A stretch of 64,000 bases of DNA from Taxawa tesnikishii (nom. ined.) (taxonomy: Eukaryota > Ascomycota > Dothideomycetes > Dothideales): positions 62,001 to 126,000 of the forward strand of contig JAPDRO010000027.1 of NCBI GenBank assembly GCA_030247885.1, written 5' to 3'. Within the stretch, counting starts at the first letter, position 1; each line of letters begins with the position of its first letter. The notes under the pieces are model-generated. The model searched no databases. It was given only the letters and a program-made list of their open reading frames with translations, and was not told where the DNA came from. Positions 47,003 through 59,015 of this stretch are shown one piece after another. A program made the translations under genes and the position numbers.

Positions 47003-48181
47003 TCAAGGCGGCTCATCTTGCATGCTCCTATCGCAGTCCACCTGATCCCCTTCTCTTCCCTCGAGTTCGTACCCTTCACTCCTCGAGACCAGGCTAACGT
47101 AGTAATCGACCAGGACCTCTGGTTTGGGGACGATGCGCCATTGCACGCGCTGCAGGAATTCGAGTTCCAGTGTGGCCAGCTCGGATGTACTAATGCCTCC
47201 TATACGCGCGTATGTCGGGTTGGTCCAGAAACTATCCGATAGTCCTTTGGCAGCGACGGTCGCAGCCGTGATCAGAAAGCGGTGAACGGTCAAAGAGCTG
47301 ATGGTGAAGGCGGGGTAGAGAGCGCAGAGTCGGTCGATGTAGTAGACCATGGAGAGCAATATTGGGGGTGAGAGAGTTGCGTGTTGGATTAACCGGAGGA
47401 GATAGTCGTGACAGGATATACCAGGCGGTGCTCTACACAACCGTGAGTAATGAGGGACGAGATGAGCGGAATGGGTCGGGGCAAGACGTGGGGTGAAGGG
47501 AGGGGTATGGAGAGATGTCACTGACCTCGAGTGAAATCGAGTCAATCGCCCATCTCGTAATGGTATAGGATCGTTAAGTCGTATGAGTTCCATGAGCATA
47601 TTTGCTATCAAGACGCCGAGTTCTTTGACGTTGCAGTCTTCGTATTTCAAGGGCATGACCTTGACGTTGGGTGGTGCGGTTCGCGGCTTTTTCGACGGCG
47701 ACCCGATTTCCTCCTGCTGGCTGGAGGCATCGTTGTCAGTACGTGCTGGCGTTGTCCGGGGTTGTGGCTCCAATGGCGGAGCAGGCGCCGGCGTCTCTGT
47801 TGCGGCGGGCATGGAAGAGGTGGTGGTGGTGGTGATGGTGGTGGATGTTCCCTTGCGCTTGTTTGTCATTGAAGGCTCGTTCGATGCTACGCGAGCGGTT
47901 GGAGGGAGCCCTTCTGGAGTGTATTGCGTGCCAGCATCAGCGTACTGCGACTTGACAGGCGGTGTGATCAATGTGATGCGGGGTGATCGTTGTGTTGTGG
48001 GGGTTCGTGAGGAAGGTGCTGTTGCTGGTGCCGGCGCTGGCGCTGGCGCTGGCGCATTCGGGCGTACGCGAGGTGAGGCAAGTGCGGGCGAGCGTTGGGC
48101 TGTAGTCGTCCGTTGCGGCGCTACATAGAAGTGAGCGCACGGAGATGGTGCCGGAGAGGGTGACGAAGTCAGAGTAGACAT
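47003..48181 (-). CDS. PHO80-type cyclin (phosphate-signalling cyclin)
   Basis: Exons 48181-47526 and 47432-47003 give 361 residues. The N-terminal 190 residues are disordered and rich in Pro, Ala, Thr and Ser, with an Ala-Pro run. A PHO80/PREG/Pcl cyclin box follows: LGVLIANMLMELIRLND, then after the intron APPGISCHDYLLRLIQHA, ILLSMVYYIDRL, FTISSLTVHRFLITAATVAAKGLSDSFW and YARIGGISTSELATLELEFLQRVQWRI. Such cyclins partner a Pho85-type kinase; Neurospora PREG and yeast Pho80 restrain the phosphate-starvation response. The start at 48181 was chosen over an upstream Met that adds a Leu/Arg-rich low-complexity lead. The 93-base intron has no in-frame stop, so unspliced message would still be translatable. 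Reading frame intact. Confidence 0.85.
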   Translation of the reverse strand: MSTLTSSPSPAPSPCAHFYVAPQRTTTAQRSPALASPRVRPNAPAPAPAPAPATAPSSRTPTTQRSPRITLITPPVKSQYADAGTQYTPEGLPPTARVASNEPSMTNKRKGTSTTITTTTTSSMPAATETPAPAPPLEPQPRTTPARTDNDASSQQEEIGSPSKKPRTAPPNVKVMPLKYEDCNVKELGVLIANMLMELIRLNDPIPLRDGRLTRFHSRSVTSLHTPPFTPRLAPTHSAHLVPHYSRLCRAPPGISCHDYLLRLIQHATLSPPILLSMVYYIDRLCALYPAFTISSLTVHRFLITAATVAAKGLSDSFWTNPTYARIGGISTSELATLELEFLQRVQWRIVPKPEVLVDYYVSLVSRSEGYELEGREGDQVDCDRSMQDEPP

Positions 48182-48708
48182 GTGGTGGGTAGAGTTTGGC
48201 GGCGGTGGATAGCGGCGGTGTCTGAACAAAAGAAGAAGAAGAAGCAGAAGTCGTCGCACAGGCTAGTCGATGCAAGGAAACCGGACACGGACACGCGAGA
48301 TTGGCGCATAGTTGTCACTCGCGCCGTAGAGGAGAGGAGTTTGTAGTCGGCGGCGGGTAGTGGTGACGGGGGTACCTGCTTTCTTGTGCAAGCCCACTAC
48401 GCCAGACATGCGAGGGATAGCAGGACGGCAGGGCAGCAGGGTGCGGCCGACGCCACGGTATGTGTACGGATACTCTGCGGATGCTGGTTGTAGCGCCTCC
48501 TGTGACGTGGAAGGGCGTTGTGTCGTTGTTTTGATGCGGTGGTTGTCGATGTCCGACGTACAGTACGAAGACGAACCAGGTCTTGTCTTCGAGGCACGTT
48601 GTTCGTACACCCTGCCGGCTCGACGCCAAGCTTTCCGCAAAACTGGCTCCCGAGCTCGCGTGCTCCCGTTGCGCCTTCCGTTCCCCGGACGAGTCGCGCA
48701 TTTGCCCA

Positions 48709-48735
48709 GTACGGGTACGGGTACGGGTACGGGCA
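48709..48735. repeat. (GGGTAC)n hexamer repeat
   Basis: Four copies of ACGGGT with a degenerate fifth, in the divergent promoter region. Confidence 0.85.
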
Positions 48736-48856
48736 CGAGTACGTTACACACAGGACGAGCTGCAGCTGCGGCAACTCACCATCAACTACGGCAGCTACTG
48801 TACCTCCTGCGTTTCTTCGACACGGTCACGCGACAAGCACAACACATCCTTTTGTT

Positions 48857-48909
<53 letters not shown>
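48857..48909. repeat. (CTCAGG)n hexamer repeat
   Basis: About eight perfect copies, 220 bases upstream of the GID5 start. Confidence 0.92.
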
Positions 48910-49128
48910 CGACCAGAACCCATCGGTTACCGTCTTAATTCACACCCCGACGTCACTCGTTCGCGACCCGATTGCACGCCCGCAAGTCTGCCTGAATAGA
49001 GCGGGGAAGCATCCGCAGAGCACCGCTACCAATCCATAGTTGAAGATATCGCCGGGCGCATCCAGTTGTTGGGCCGGTGCTGCCTTGTTCTGATACACTG
49101 TTCTGCGGCGACCATACCTACCGGGAAA

Positions 49129-52100
49129 ATGGTCCAGCCTCCATGGCTTACCGTCCTGCAGGAGCTCAAATCACTACCTTCACCAGACATTCAACTTCAG
49201 TGTCTGCGACAGATAAAAAACGACATTATCGGGCATGAACAACGGAAAGAGCTGCTGGTCAGACACGGTGTGCTTGAGCCTCTGGCCCAGATACTGGCGT
49301 CGTCGGCCAAGGCGAGCGGCAAGAGAGCTACCCAGCAGACAAACGGAGGCACACACACTACACAGGTTCTCGAAGCATCTTGGACTATCGATGATGAGGT
49401 ACGGTTGCAGGTAACATCAATAGCTGGAAGTCTAGCAAGTGGTGAGTGACGGTACAGTGAGCCAAGCTCAATCATATGCCGATTGCACGGAGTCGCCCGT
49501 AAGATTGGGGAGCGAGAGAGCAGACACCGATCTGGAGAGCCCGTTCTCAAAACAGCACTGTCGGCACCGTTTCCGTCCCTATGGCAATGCAAGGCCCTTA
49601 CAGCTCCGCGTGGGCTGTCGCAAACACTTCTCGACCAAATCTTCAATACGCTGACCTTTGATCTCTCAGGGGACCTGCCTTCGTCAGCCCACTACTCCTC
49701 AGCAATGTCGTGCAATACCTTCTCCTGGCCTTGTCGCCAGACGAAGCACCTGAGAAGCTGGTCACAGCCACTCTGCGATCTCTCCATAACATCGCCGTAG
49801 CTTGGGCTGCTCTTCACGAGGACCAGCCACCATTTCTCAATCAGCTGTACAACCGGACTAGTGTTGACAACCTCAACAACATAATCCGCAGGCAAATACC
49901 TTCTTCAGTGGGTCAGCAACAACTACCTATTGCGGCAGAGCTTGTAGCTTTGACGTGCCGTGATGATAGCACTGGGGAGACCTTGGTGAAAGCGGGCGTT
50001 CTCGATAGCCTTGCCGCTCATCTGGTTGAGCCTAACTTCAAATCGCGCACACTTCGCGACGTTCTCAATGCACTGACCGCTATCGTTGGCAATTCCGTGT
50101 ATCGGACGTGCAGGCTGATGTTAACACCAAGCCTACGAAATCTGTCGCTTACCACACCGATCGACCAACTTCTCCCGAAAGTGCTTGCTCCAGATCAAAA
50201 GTCTGTATCGTTTGGCTCGCAGTCTTTCCCAGCTCTCTCGGGATTCACTACATCTCGTTTCACCGTTGAGCAATCTGTTGGTGACGTCCAGGTTACTTCG
50301 CCCTTCTTTGCTTGGCTACTGTACGCCGCACGCGTCCATCGCGGTACAGCGCGACTTGCTGCACTTCGCTTGCTCGCGCGCGTAAACGCCGCTCTGGGTG
50401 CAAACCCCGGCGTGCCAACAACGGATGCGATTAACAGGATGCGTGAAAAGGAGCGTCAAATCGCACTCCTTGCTATTCCATTAGCCGTACAACTGGTCCA
50501 AGACGCTGCCAACGGCGTGGCGGACCCTGATCTGAACCGCGAAGAACTCGCTCAGGTCAAGGAACAAGCATGTCTTGTACTGGCCGAGTTGGTGAACAGC
50601 TCACCTGATTTGCAAAAAGCTGCAGTCGAAGCTAGCGCTATCAAACACGTCTCCCAGATCTTGAAAAGATCCTTTGATTCAATCACCCTTGCTAGGCCCA
50701 TGTGGACCGCTCAAGCGAACGCGTGGGATCAATTTATCTCACCATCACCGAGCTCAACTCTTGGCAGTAGCGGGCTGCCGCCAGAGATCAGGCACGCTAT
50801 GAAGTGCAGACAGGGTGCTCTTGAGGCATTAGGCAGTCTTGCTAACAAAGAAGACAGCCATCGAAAGTCTGTAATCGACAATGGTGTCATCCAGAACATC
50901 ATCGACTCATTGGCGCCTTTACCGGATCCGTCTGCTATGGACACTACGGGCACGACTACGTCGAACATGAGTGCAAAGGACGGAAACACCATTGCTTGCT
51001 TGGTGTCTGCGTGCCATGCAGCAAAGTCGATGTCCCGCTCGGTTAGTTTGCTCAGGACGAGCTTGATCGATGCAGGCGTGGCAAAACCAATCTTCAAGCT
51101 CCTACACCATTCCAACAACGCTGTGCAAGTCGCTGCTACAGACGTTACGATCAATCTCGTACTGGAGTTCAGTCCAATGCGCCAGGTAATGCTTGCCAGG
51201 GTAGATTCACGGGACGTACATCGTTGCTAATCAGCTGCAGGACCTCATCGATGCTGGCGTCATGCAAACTCTCTGCGATCATGCCAGAAGATCGAACCCA
51301 GAGCTCCGGCGTGCTTCTCTCTGGGCACTGAAGCACATGGTTCTGAACGCTCCCAAGGAGATTAAGATTGCCTGCCTGGACGAGCTTGGTACCGGGTGGC
51401 TAATCCAGGCGATCCAGGGTGAGCAGCGCACGGAGGCTCCAGCGACACATTCTTTCGGCATGGGAACATCGAATGCAGCAGGCGAGCAAGTCGATCTTCT
51501 CAACACACCCGAATCGTTGGAGATGGACCTCGATCTATCAGACTCCGACGGCGTCTCCGAAGACGACGGCGAGATCATGTACGACCACAACGGCACGCGC
51601 TATCAATCGAGCGGCATCCGCTCAACCCTCAAAATTACGAGCACGAAGTCCCAGCTCCGCCTCCTCCGCGCAAACGAGCAAAGTCCGCTTTTGCGGGCCC
51701 AGCGCGATGATATCTACATCCAAGAACAGGCGCTCGATTTCGTACGCAATCTAATCAACGGCGAAGAAAGCACGGCCATGATCCAGCACCTCAACATGGT
51801 CATTGGCAGCAACCGCCTCTTCGACCTTCTGTACTCGAAGCTCAAGCCGCTGCAGTACTCGCCCGGTCATACGCCCTCGCGTCACAGCCTGTCGACTACG
51901 CAGTCCACAAGGTTGTCGCCCGGCAATGGGGAGCGCAAAATATACCAGCCGCCGGAAATTCTGCACGCGGCCATCATGGTCATAGTGCACCTATCCGCCG
52001 GCTCTGCACCTCAGAAGCAGATGCTGATTGCACAGAAACAGTTGCTAGGCACCCTGCTTCCGCACTTCAATAGCCCAGAGCGCAGGATCCGTGTCGCTTG

Positions 52101-52332
52101 CGTGTGGGCGGTCAACAATCTGACCTGGCGCGAGGATTCGGGGGACAATGAGGGCGCAAGGGCAAGGGCGTTGGATCTGAGGTTGGCGGGTGTTGAGGAG
52201 AAGGTCAGGCAGTTGGCGAATGATGGCGATTTGGACGTTAGGGAGAGAACCAAGACAGCGATCAAGCAGATCGACGACCTGCTTGAGGGGCCCAGGCAGG
52301 CGCTGGGCAGCAGATTGGGGTTGCAGACGTAG
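49129..52332 (+). CDS. GID5: GID/CTLH ubiquitin-ligase armadillo subunit Gid5/Vid28 (ARMC8 homologue)
   Basis: Exons 49129-49441, 49670-51185 and 51241-52332 give about 973 residues, close to yeast Vid28 (921). The protein is an array of armadillo helices throughout. Examples are QCLRQIKNDIIGHEQRKELLVRHGVLEPLAQIL, TATLRSLHNIAVAW, MKCRQGALEALGSLAN and, at the C-terminus, ERRIRVACVWAVNNLTW. An acidic insert (MDLDLSDSDGVSEDDGE) interrupts the array near residue 695. In yeast, Gid5 holds the substrate receptor Gid4 in the E3 complex that degrades gluconeogenic enzymes. At the second exon the frame fits (SLASGGPAFVSPLLL) only if the G run at 49669-49672 has one more base, another probable loss. 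The first intron (228 bases) contains an open frame I take as chance. Confidence 0.88.
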
Positions 52333-52776
52333 GGTACCTTCTTCTACTCTGACCTGTACTACTCTTTCTTTCCATCAGTGATCCTGTACCTACTTTGGAT
52401 GCTAACACATGAGTCACGAGTATTCGTTTGACCGCACCGCTCCGCTGCCCCCGCACGTCACTTCCATATCGCCACTCCCAATACCCGCTGCATCCTTCTC
52501 GTTGTCACGTACGATGGTACTGTAGCGATGTTGTTGCCCTGCGATAGCAATTGTTCGGCTAACGTCGCTTTGAAAGCACAAGTTACGATTGTTCGGCACA
52601 GGCCCCCGAGAAACGGAGCGTCAGTTGCACTCATGCTGGATACTATTTCCTTAGCCAAACCCCAGGGGAATACTTTCTCGTATCTCAATAGAACGCCATT
52701 CGTCACCCCTTACTGAAAACGCCACGCCCAACTCCAAGCAACTCGCTAGCCCGTTCCGTGTGAGTCCTCTCTCTCC
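52333..52776. other. Intergenic between convergent genes
   Basis: About 445 bases between the stop codons of GID5 and POB3. Nothing recognised beyond 3' flanks. Confidence 0.5.
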
Positions 52777-54628
52777 TCACTTCCCAGTCTTGGCCTTCTT
52801 CTTGGGCCGCTCGACCGTCTCTTCGCGATCATCATCATCACCATCCGCATCTGCCATCTCCTCATCACTCTCGCCCGAATCGGTCTCGTGCGCGCTGTCA
52901 TACTCCTCAGCAACATCGGAATCCGAATCGGCTTGAAATCCTCATCCACGGACTCGTCGTCCTCGTCCGCGGAGCCCCGAGCTGCAGCCACGACTTCGTC
53001 CTCCGAGGAAGCGAGATCTTCGTCGTTGAGGGCGGCGGCAAGCATGGCGTTCTGGGAAAGAATTAGTTATACGCGTCATTGAGGGAAGCTCAGGATGGGA
53101 AAAACTTGCATCCTCGTCCATCTCATTCTTAGTTTTCAGGCCCTTGAGGCGGAAGAAATCTTCCAATGGCTTCTGCTCTTCGCGGTTGATATTCGAGAAC
53201 TGGTGTTCTCCGCCCGCCTTCAAGCTGACCGTGATATCGAAGGTGCGACTGGCACTAACAGCCCCACCGACTCTGCTCATGGTGATGACGGCGATGTTGT
53301 CGAAAGCGATGAATGTCGCCGGCTTGGGTACGAACAGGAACGCGCGCTCAAGACAGAAGAGGTGGCCTTCGTTCGCTTTGATGGAGCACTTGACACCCGA
53401 TTGCGAGTGGTGCGAGTTGAAGTCCTTGGCCGGTTGCGTTACCTTCTTGCCCGTGAGACCCTGGAAGATTTTGGAGATCACGGTCGCGATAGGAGATTCG
53501 TAGCGCGCTTGCAATTTGCCTGCGTATTTGGTTTGGAGATCTTCTTCTGTCATGTTCAGGTCGATGGTGACTTCTTCTTCGCGCTTGAACTGCATGACCA
53601 GGAACGGGTAGCGCGTTTGACCTTGGCGGAGAGGCGGGTCCAGGCCGATGGTGATGAGAGAGTGTAGGTCGTCCGGCTTCGGTAACAGGAAGTACTTCTT
53701 GATCGAATCGTACTGGATCTTGTAGTCGTACGTCTTACCGCGAAGACGGAACGATTTCTCGTATAAATCGATGTCGAAACGTCCACGAGGTGTGAGATGC
53801 AGGATGTCCAGGAACGTAGCAAATGTGTCTCCTGCGACCTCTCCGATCTCCGCCTTGTCCATCAGTGTCTCGTAGAAAACGTTGGCCGCGTTTTGCTCCT
53901 CGTCTTCGCCGTCCGTCACCTCTTCACCGTCCTCCTTCTTCTCTTTTCTGGTCGCTGTGCCCGGAATGTAGAAGCGCATCTCAACCAACTGATCCACCGC
54001 AGCGCCCGCTTTTCTTCCTCTCGCTCTTGCGCCGCCCAGATGGCCGTTCGTTCCAGTATCTTCCCCATCAGCCGGAAGCGAAAATTCCACCGCGACCTCG
54101 TTCTTGCCAGCCAAGTTGGTGTTGGATATCTCGGAGTACGGAATTTCGAACGCAGGCTGATTGCGAACGTTGAAAACGAGCTCACCCTTGCTGAGATCGC
54201 CTTTTCCCCAGTTCCACCCGCGCAAAGCGTGCTCTTTCTGCTCCAGGTTGACGCTGTACCACAGCTTGAAACACTTGGCCAGGCGGTCGTAGTCGTCCTG
54301 TTGGAACCCGTCTAATTGCACCACGCCGCTGTTCTTCCCCAGAATCTTCAGTTCGTAGCCCTTCGCCGCGCGGCTGAATTGCGACGAGATAATCTCATCC
54401 TTGTCCAATGTGAAGGTGTCGCCGCCGCCGGAGGGCTTCCATCCTAGACCGGAATCTGCGAGACGGCACTTGCCAGGTTGTTTTGAAAGGTCCAGGTAGA
54501 TGTTGTCAAAGGTCTCCCTAAAAGAGCTGTTAGCGCCTGTGGACGTCGTGCTTGCCCGCAGGGAGCTTGATGCGTGGAGAGAGTCGCTGTGACTTCTTGG
54601 AGCCATTTGCTGCAGGAAAAACTTACAT
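52777..54628 (-). CDS. POB3: FACT histone-chaperone subunit Pob3 (SSRP1 homologue)
   Basis: Proposed exons 54628-54627, 54517-53110 and 53051-52777 give about 561 residues (yeast Pob3 has 552). The POB3 N-terminal domain (TFDNIYLDLSKQPGKCRLADSGLGWKP) is followed by the structure-specific-recognition PH domain (AAVIEFSLP-like strand, then FLDILHLTPRGRFDIDLYEKSFRLRGKTYDYKIQYDSI). Then come the Rtt106-like PH domain (HSQSGVKCSIKANEGHLFCLERAFLFVPKP) and an acidic tail ending in a basic KKKAKTGK. There is no HMG box, as usual for fungi. The start codon appears split AT|G by a 109-base intron. A Met inside that intron (54606) would add an atypical Ser-rich leader. The second intron (53109-53052) uses a GC donor. 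One base is missing near 52930-52932; the acidic tail continues one frame over. Confidence 0.92.
53052..53109 (-). other. GC-AG intron in POB3
   Basis: A 58-base intron with donor GCAAGT and acceptor CCCAG. Only this donor keeps phase (DED|NAML). The nearest GT, four bases on, does not. Confidence 0.7.
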
Positions 54629-56921
54629 AGTGAAGACTGTGGGAGTTACGGTATTTTGGTGGAGGATGCTGCAGGCACCCGCTTTAAAGAGGCAAACGGC
54701 CCTTCACCGGAGAGCGAGAAGCTGAAGGTAGTAGGTGAACCGGAGATATAAGTCGTGTGTAACGGTTGTGTCGGTTCTCGGCGACTTGAGCACAGTATGA
54801 TTGTAGTATTGGAGATGGAAAGACAGGTAAGTAGTGCGCCAAAGCGAGATGTTGCGTCCAAAGATCAACCGAGCGTTGCGGCTTTGCGGGAGACGCGCTA
54901 GCACTTTCGCGTGTTACAGTATGACTAAGCAGCCGCGGGTCAATTTACGCGTGGATCGCGTCTTGCTTTCATTTCTTCCAACTAGACTTTGTCAATTGAG
55001 TCCTGTTCGCCCCCAATCGCCTCCCCAACAGCCCCTGTCGTTATCGAATCAAAAGATAGAACGCGTCGTGGACCAACATACATGCTTCGCGAGAACTGTT
55101 GCCTCAGTAAGGAGTGGACTTCCGAAATGAGTATCTCAAGTGTTCCGTCGTCGAGCGGTTCCTCAACCTACAAGATAGGTTTCAGTATTGTCAGGGCGTC
55201 TACCTGAAACACCATATGTAACAGCGACACATGCACAGTCCTTGTGACAGCCTGTTCAAGACACAGTTAATTAGTCTGCCGGCGGCTGCTGCTGCTGCAG
55301 CAAATGTGCCGCTCTTCTGTCTCAAGCGTTGTGTATAAGGATGAGACGTTCGCCCATGAGGATTTCTCTTCCGTGATGTCTGATTGCTTGCACCAGTAAT
55401 GGCTGCTACTACTTCGGAGGAAGACAGAGAGGCGGAAAGAGATCAGGCAAGCAAACACCGTCATCATCTGTTGACTACAGCCCTACGTGAGAGGAGTGGG
55501 CACGGCCTACTACTTGATTTGTATCAACAAGAAAACGCATTCAGGCCGGAAGTCATGACGATGATGCACGAGAATGGGCTGCCTCTCTTGACAAACACTG
55601 GAGATCTTTAACAAAGGGCAAGCAGATTGGCCGCCAAAGCAGCACGCTTTGCAACAAGGGGATCTGTCGAATCCGCTTGGTGGATAGAAACCGAACAAGT
55701 CATCTTTGATGGCTTCACTTGCGAGGTTCCCGTGGTGGGAACAGTCTAATAGACTATGACAGTACGCCCACTCTGGAGAAATAAGATCGGTAAATGCAAG
55801 GTCGGTTCCGGATAGTGTATAGGTCAACTGAGCTCCAGCGCCTTCCACCGCTTCGAATCCCTCAAGGGGCCATCATGCGAACTCTACGCTCTCTAAGCGT
55901 CTCTTTCTACCCAACACTACTTCTCCGAGAAGAGTGAAACAGCGCGCTTCCCGTTTGCTCATTTCCCCTACCGGTGTAGAAGAATCGACGTGAAAAGAGG
56001 ACACTCAGAGAGAAGGTGAAGGATGTGAACCAGGAGGACATGTTCGTCAACAATGCGGTGCTGAGCTGAACCACGACGCTAACTGATCAGAATCTTCTCC
56101 CGCTACACAATGCAGCTGCCCCATGCTGCTTTCCCTTAAGCCGATTCTTGCAGATATCTGCAGGGTCTTGCAGGGGCTTATAAGGCCTTGCAGTAAAAGG
56201 ATTGGGCCCGGGGTCCGAAGGATGTACCAGCAAATCTACAACAACCGTTCTGAAAGACGTATGCCTTGGTCTTCGCCACGTGCAAGCAGGCAGCACTCCG
56301 GAGCCCACACGTAGATTTGAGTCGACAAAGCCAAGCTTGTCGTACCGCCAAAACTGCTTCACTAGGGTTAGCCTTCACGTTTGTCTCGAACTGCATAGGA
56401 CGACATTCTTCACCATCCGGGGCGTAGTTCGCAAGCAGGTTAACCTCTCCGGGATCTGGCTGCAGCCCTTTGACAATTTTGCCGACGGTGGCTCCTCCAG
56501 TCGTGTTCGGTCTTTTCGGATTGCGTCGAACACTACTGCTACACAAGAGCGCTGCAGAAGCTTCGCGCAAGTTCGGGGTTGCAATACCATATCGTGCGAC
56601 CCAATCTTGGGCTAGGCGGTCTGGCTTAGCTTGGCACTACACACAACAGCGAGAGATGTGAATCAATCAATCTTTCTGAGGAAAATGTTCGGTGGCAGCT
56701 TCTACACTCGTGGACACCGCAGTCCAAGCTTGAGCACACAGTGGGAAAGATGCTGCAAGATGTTGTCTCGTGACTCTTTTGCAACACTTCGTAACCACAC
56801 ACTTTCAGTGATGAACATCGCTCTAACGAGTATAAAGATGCTCCCCCGTCAAGTCTTCGTTCTCCAGTACTTCTCAATCACCTTCCAACTTTGTTTGTTA
56901 CATCTTCCAGAGATACCGAGA
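54629..56921. other. Gene-free stretch between POB3 and the three-module protein
   Basis: About 2.3 kb. The left end holds the POB3 promoter. Short frames on both strands (for example 75 codons at 55384-55611 and 130 codons at 56178-56570, minus) carry no domain. I see no transposon signature such as terminal repeats or a transposase. Confidence 0.5.
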
Positions 56922-59015
56922 ATGTTGGGCATCTATGTCCTCGCTACGGCGGCTATAGCAATCGCCGCCCCGACTGTTGAAGTGGGACCTCCAGTGTCAA
57001 AGCGAATGAACCCATCCTGCTACACTCCCTACATGGATGATGTATGGTTTTCTCAACGTTTTGGATGTTCGTCGCTGACATGACTACTAGTTTGAAGACC
57101 TGCCAGCCGTGCCTGCAGTTCCCGCTACAGACATCGGTATTTACAAAGGATTGGACTTCAAATCCCTCTATGCGATTGGTGCGCCCACGGCAAAGGTCTT
57201 CTCCATAGCTCCACCCCTTCATCGGGCGACAATTATATAGGCGTTGGAGTCAGAGGCCAAATTACGACTGGCCAGCCCATGCTCTCGACTATGTACGACG
57301 GTAGCACCACTCAAAGCTTCACGATGGAGGAATTCAGTTTCGGGTTCGCGCTGGACCTCGAAACAGGAGTCCTCAGTGTGCCTTTCTTCGGAACACTTAT
57401 AATCGAGGGTTACCGAGGCTCAACACTGCAAGACAAAAAGAAGGCCTGCACCCAAGTTTTTGAATACAAGCTGTCTAGTCTGCCCGCCAAGCTGCAGTCT
57501 ACCGGACTCATCAGCCCTGATTGCGCGGACATCAACTTCCTGACCTTCACTTACGCATCCACGGGGCTTGCATCGCCCTTGAGCGGCTTGATGGCGCTTC
57601 TGGTTGATGATATGAGATACAATACGACCAGTTCATGCAGTCCTACAACCATCCTCAAGCGAACCGACCCAGTCTGTTCAAGTCCCTCGCCCGAAAAGAC
57701 TGCCACCGTACGTTTTCCTTATCGCAGAATTACCGAGCATGCGGATCATGGGCAACCTTGTCTGTCCACACGTGTACGTTACTGACTATTGCTGTTAGTT
57801 CGATGATTTGGAGGTACCGCCTGCCACCGATGTCTTGCCAGTGCCTGACGGCTACCAAGACTTGACTTGGACTGCGTTCAGTCAGGACAACGCTCTAACG
57901 CCAGTGTTCGGAGTCCCAGGCGTTAGGCCGGCATCTGGACAGAACTATGCCTCTTCGGGACTCAGAGGAGAAGTGACAAGCGGAACGGCCATGATACAAC
58001 CATCGGACAGCAATACTAAACTCACGTTGAAGAGCTTCTCCTATGCTATCATCACCAATGGAGTCGTGGAGAATGCTGCTACAGTCCCTCTTATTGGTGA
58101 CGTGACCATCGTCGGCTACCGGGGCTTGCCAGACAGTATCCAGCACTCTGAGCAAATCTGCTCTTACACCTTCACTTACGAGGGAAACTCCCTAATGCCC
58201 ACATGGCATCGACAGGAAATCTGATTCCTGAGAGCTGTAAAGATCTGGATTACGTGCAATTTCTCTACTCGACCAACGGGATTCTCAAACCTGTGAGCGG
58301 ATTCGTCGCACTCCTAATCGATAGCTTAGTTTTCACTCTTACCGAGTGCCCAAGTGTGTCGAGACGAAGCAGCTCGGTTTGTTCCGGTCCTTCGTCTACA
58401 GAGACTATCACGGTATGTTACCTCTCTCTGCATCCGCTCTATGCTAACCGCCGTCTGTAGTTTGATGATAAGTTTGTGCTGCCCGGGACGGCGATCCAGA
58501 TGGTACCCGACGGCTACAAGGGACTGAACTGGCCAGCCTTCGGCTTTGTCAACGCCATTGCGCAGAAGCTTGGCCTGCCGAGCGTCAAGCCTGAGTCCGG
58601 TACCAACTATATCGCCACTGGTTTCAAGGGCGAATTTCTCGATGGAAAAGCTTTGATCCAGACTGCGGATAGCAAGACCAGACTTACGCTGAAGGGATTC
58701 TCGTACGGATTAGCCCTTGATACGGTAGTTGAGGCTGCTGCTAGCCTTCCTCAATCAGCGGTGCTTGTCATCACTGGCTACGTTGGATCTCCGAACAACA
58801 AGGATGGCTCCATGCAGCGCTGTTCCCAAACCTTTCCTTTCAAGCCTTCCGGTATTAACTCTGAAATGGCGTCTACTGGAGATGTCGACCCCAAATGTTC
58901 GAATCTGGATTATGTAACATTCACCTACTCCACTACCGGAGCGGAAAAAGTCCTCAGTGGATTGGTTGCGTTGTTGATCGACAGTATTGTAGTTACCTTC
59001 ACCAACTGTGAGTGA
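56922..59015 (+). CDS. Secreted protein of three tandem modules, unknown function
   Basis: Exons 56922-57041, 57091-57707, 57799-58412 and 58461-59015 give about 635 residues. Exon 1 encodes a signal peptide (LGIYVLATAAIAIAAP). Each later exon encodes one module of roughly 185-206 residues starting F[ED]D and sharing the order P-D-G-Y-x-G-L-x-W/F, a Gly-rich Y-[AI]-x-[STV]-G-[FLV]-[KR]-G strand, L-x-x-F-S-[FY]-[AG], G-Y-x-G, C-[ST]-x-x-F, C-x-[ND]-[IL]-[DN]-[FY]-[LV]-x-F-x-Y-[AS], and L-S-G-[LF]-[MV]-A-L-L. All introns are phase 0, so modules could duplicate as whole exons. Two Cys positions recur in every module, suggesting a disulphide. Module 3 ends the protein. One C is missing at 57214-57217 and another at 58198-58200. 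I do not recognise the family; an extracellular beta-rich role is a guess. Confidence 0.8.

Larger units (their letters stand above)
48182..49128. promoter_or_regulatory. Divergent intergenic region, cyclin / GID5
   Basis: About 950 bases between divergent start codons. Two clean hexamer arrays lie toward the GID5 side: GGGTAC at 48709-48735 and CTCAGG at about 48857-48909. They open long repetitive frames on both strands that are not genes. Confidence 0.6.

Noticed and set aside
48360-49039. Long frames on both strands between the cyclin and GID5
   Set aside because: They owe their length to hexamer repeats at 48709-48735 and 48857-48909 that are open in every frame.
49442-49669. Open frame inside the first GID5 intron
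   Set aside because: Donor GTGAGT and acceptor TCTCAG remove it, and the armadillo sequence continues directly across the join apart from one missing base.
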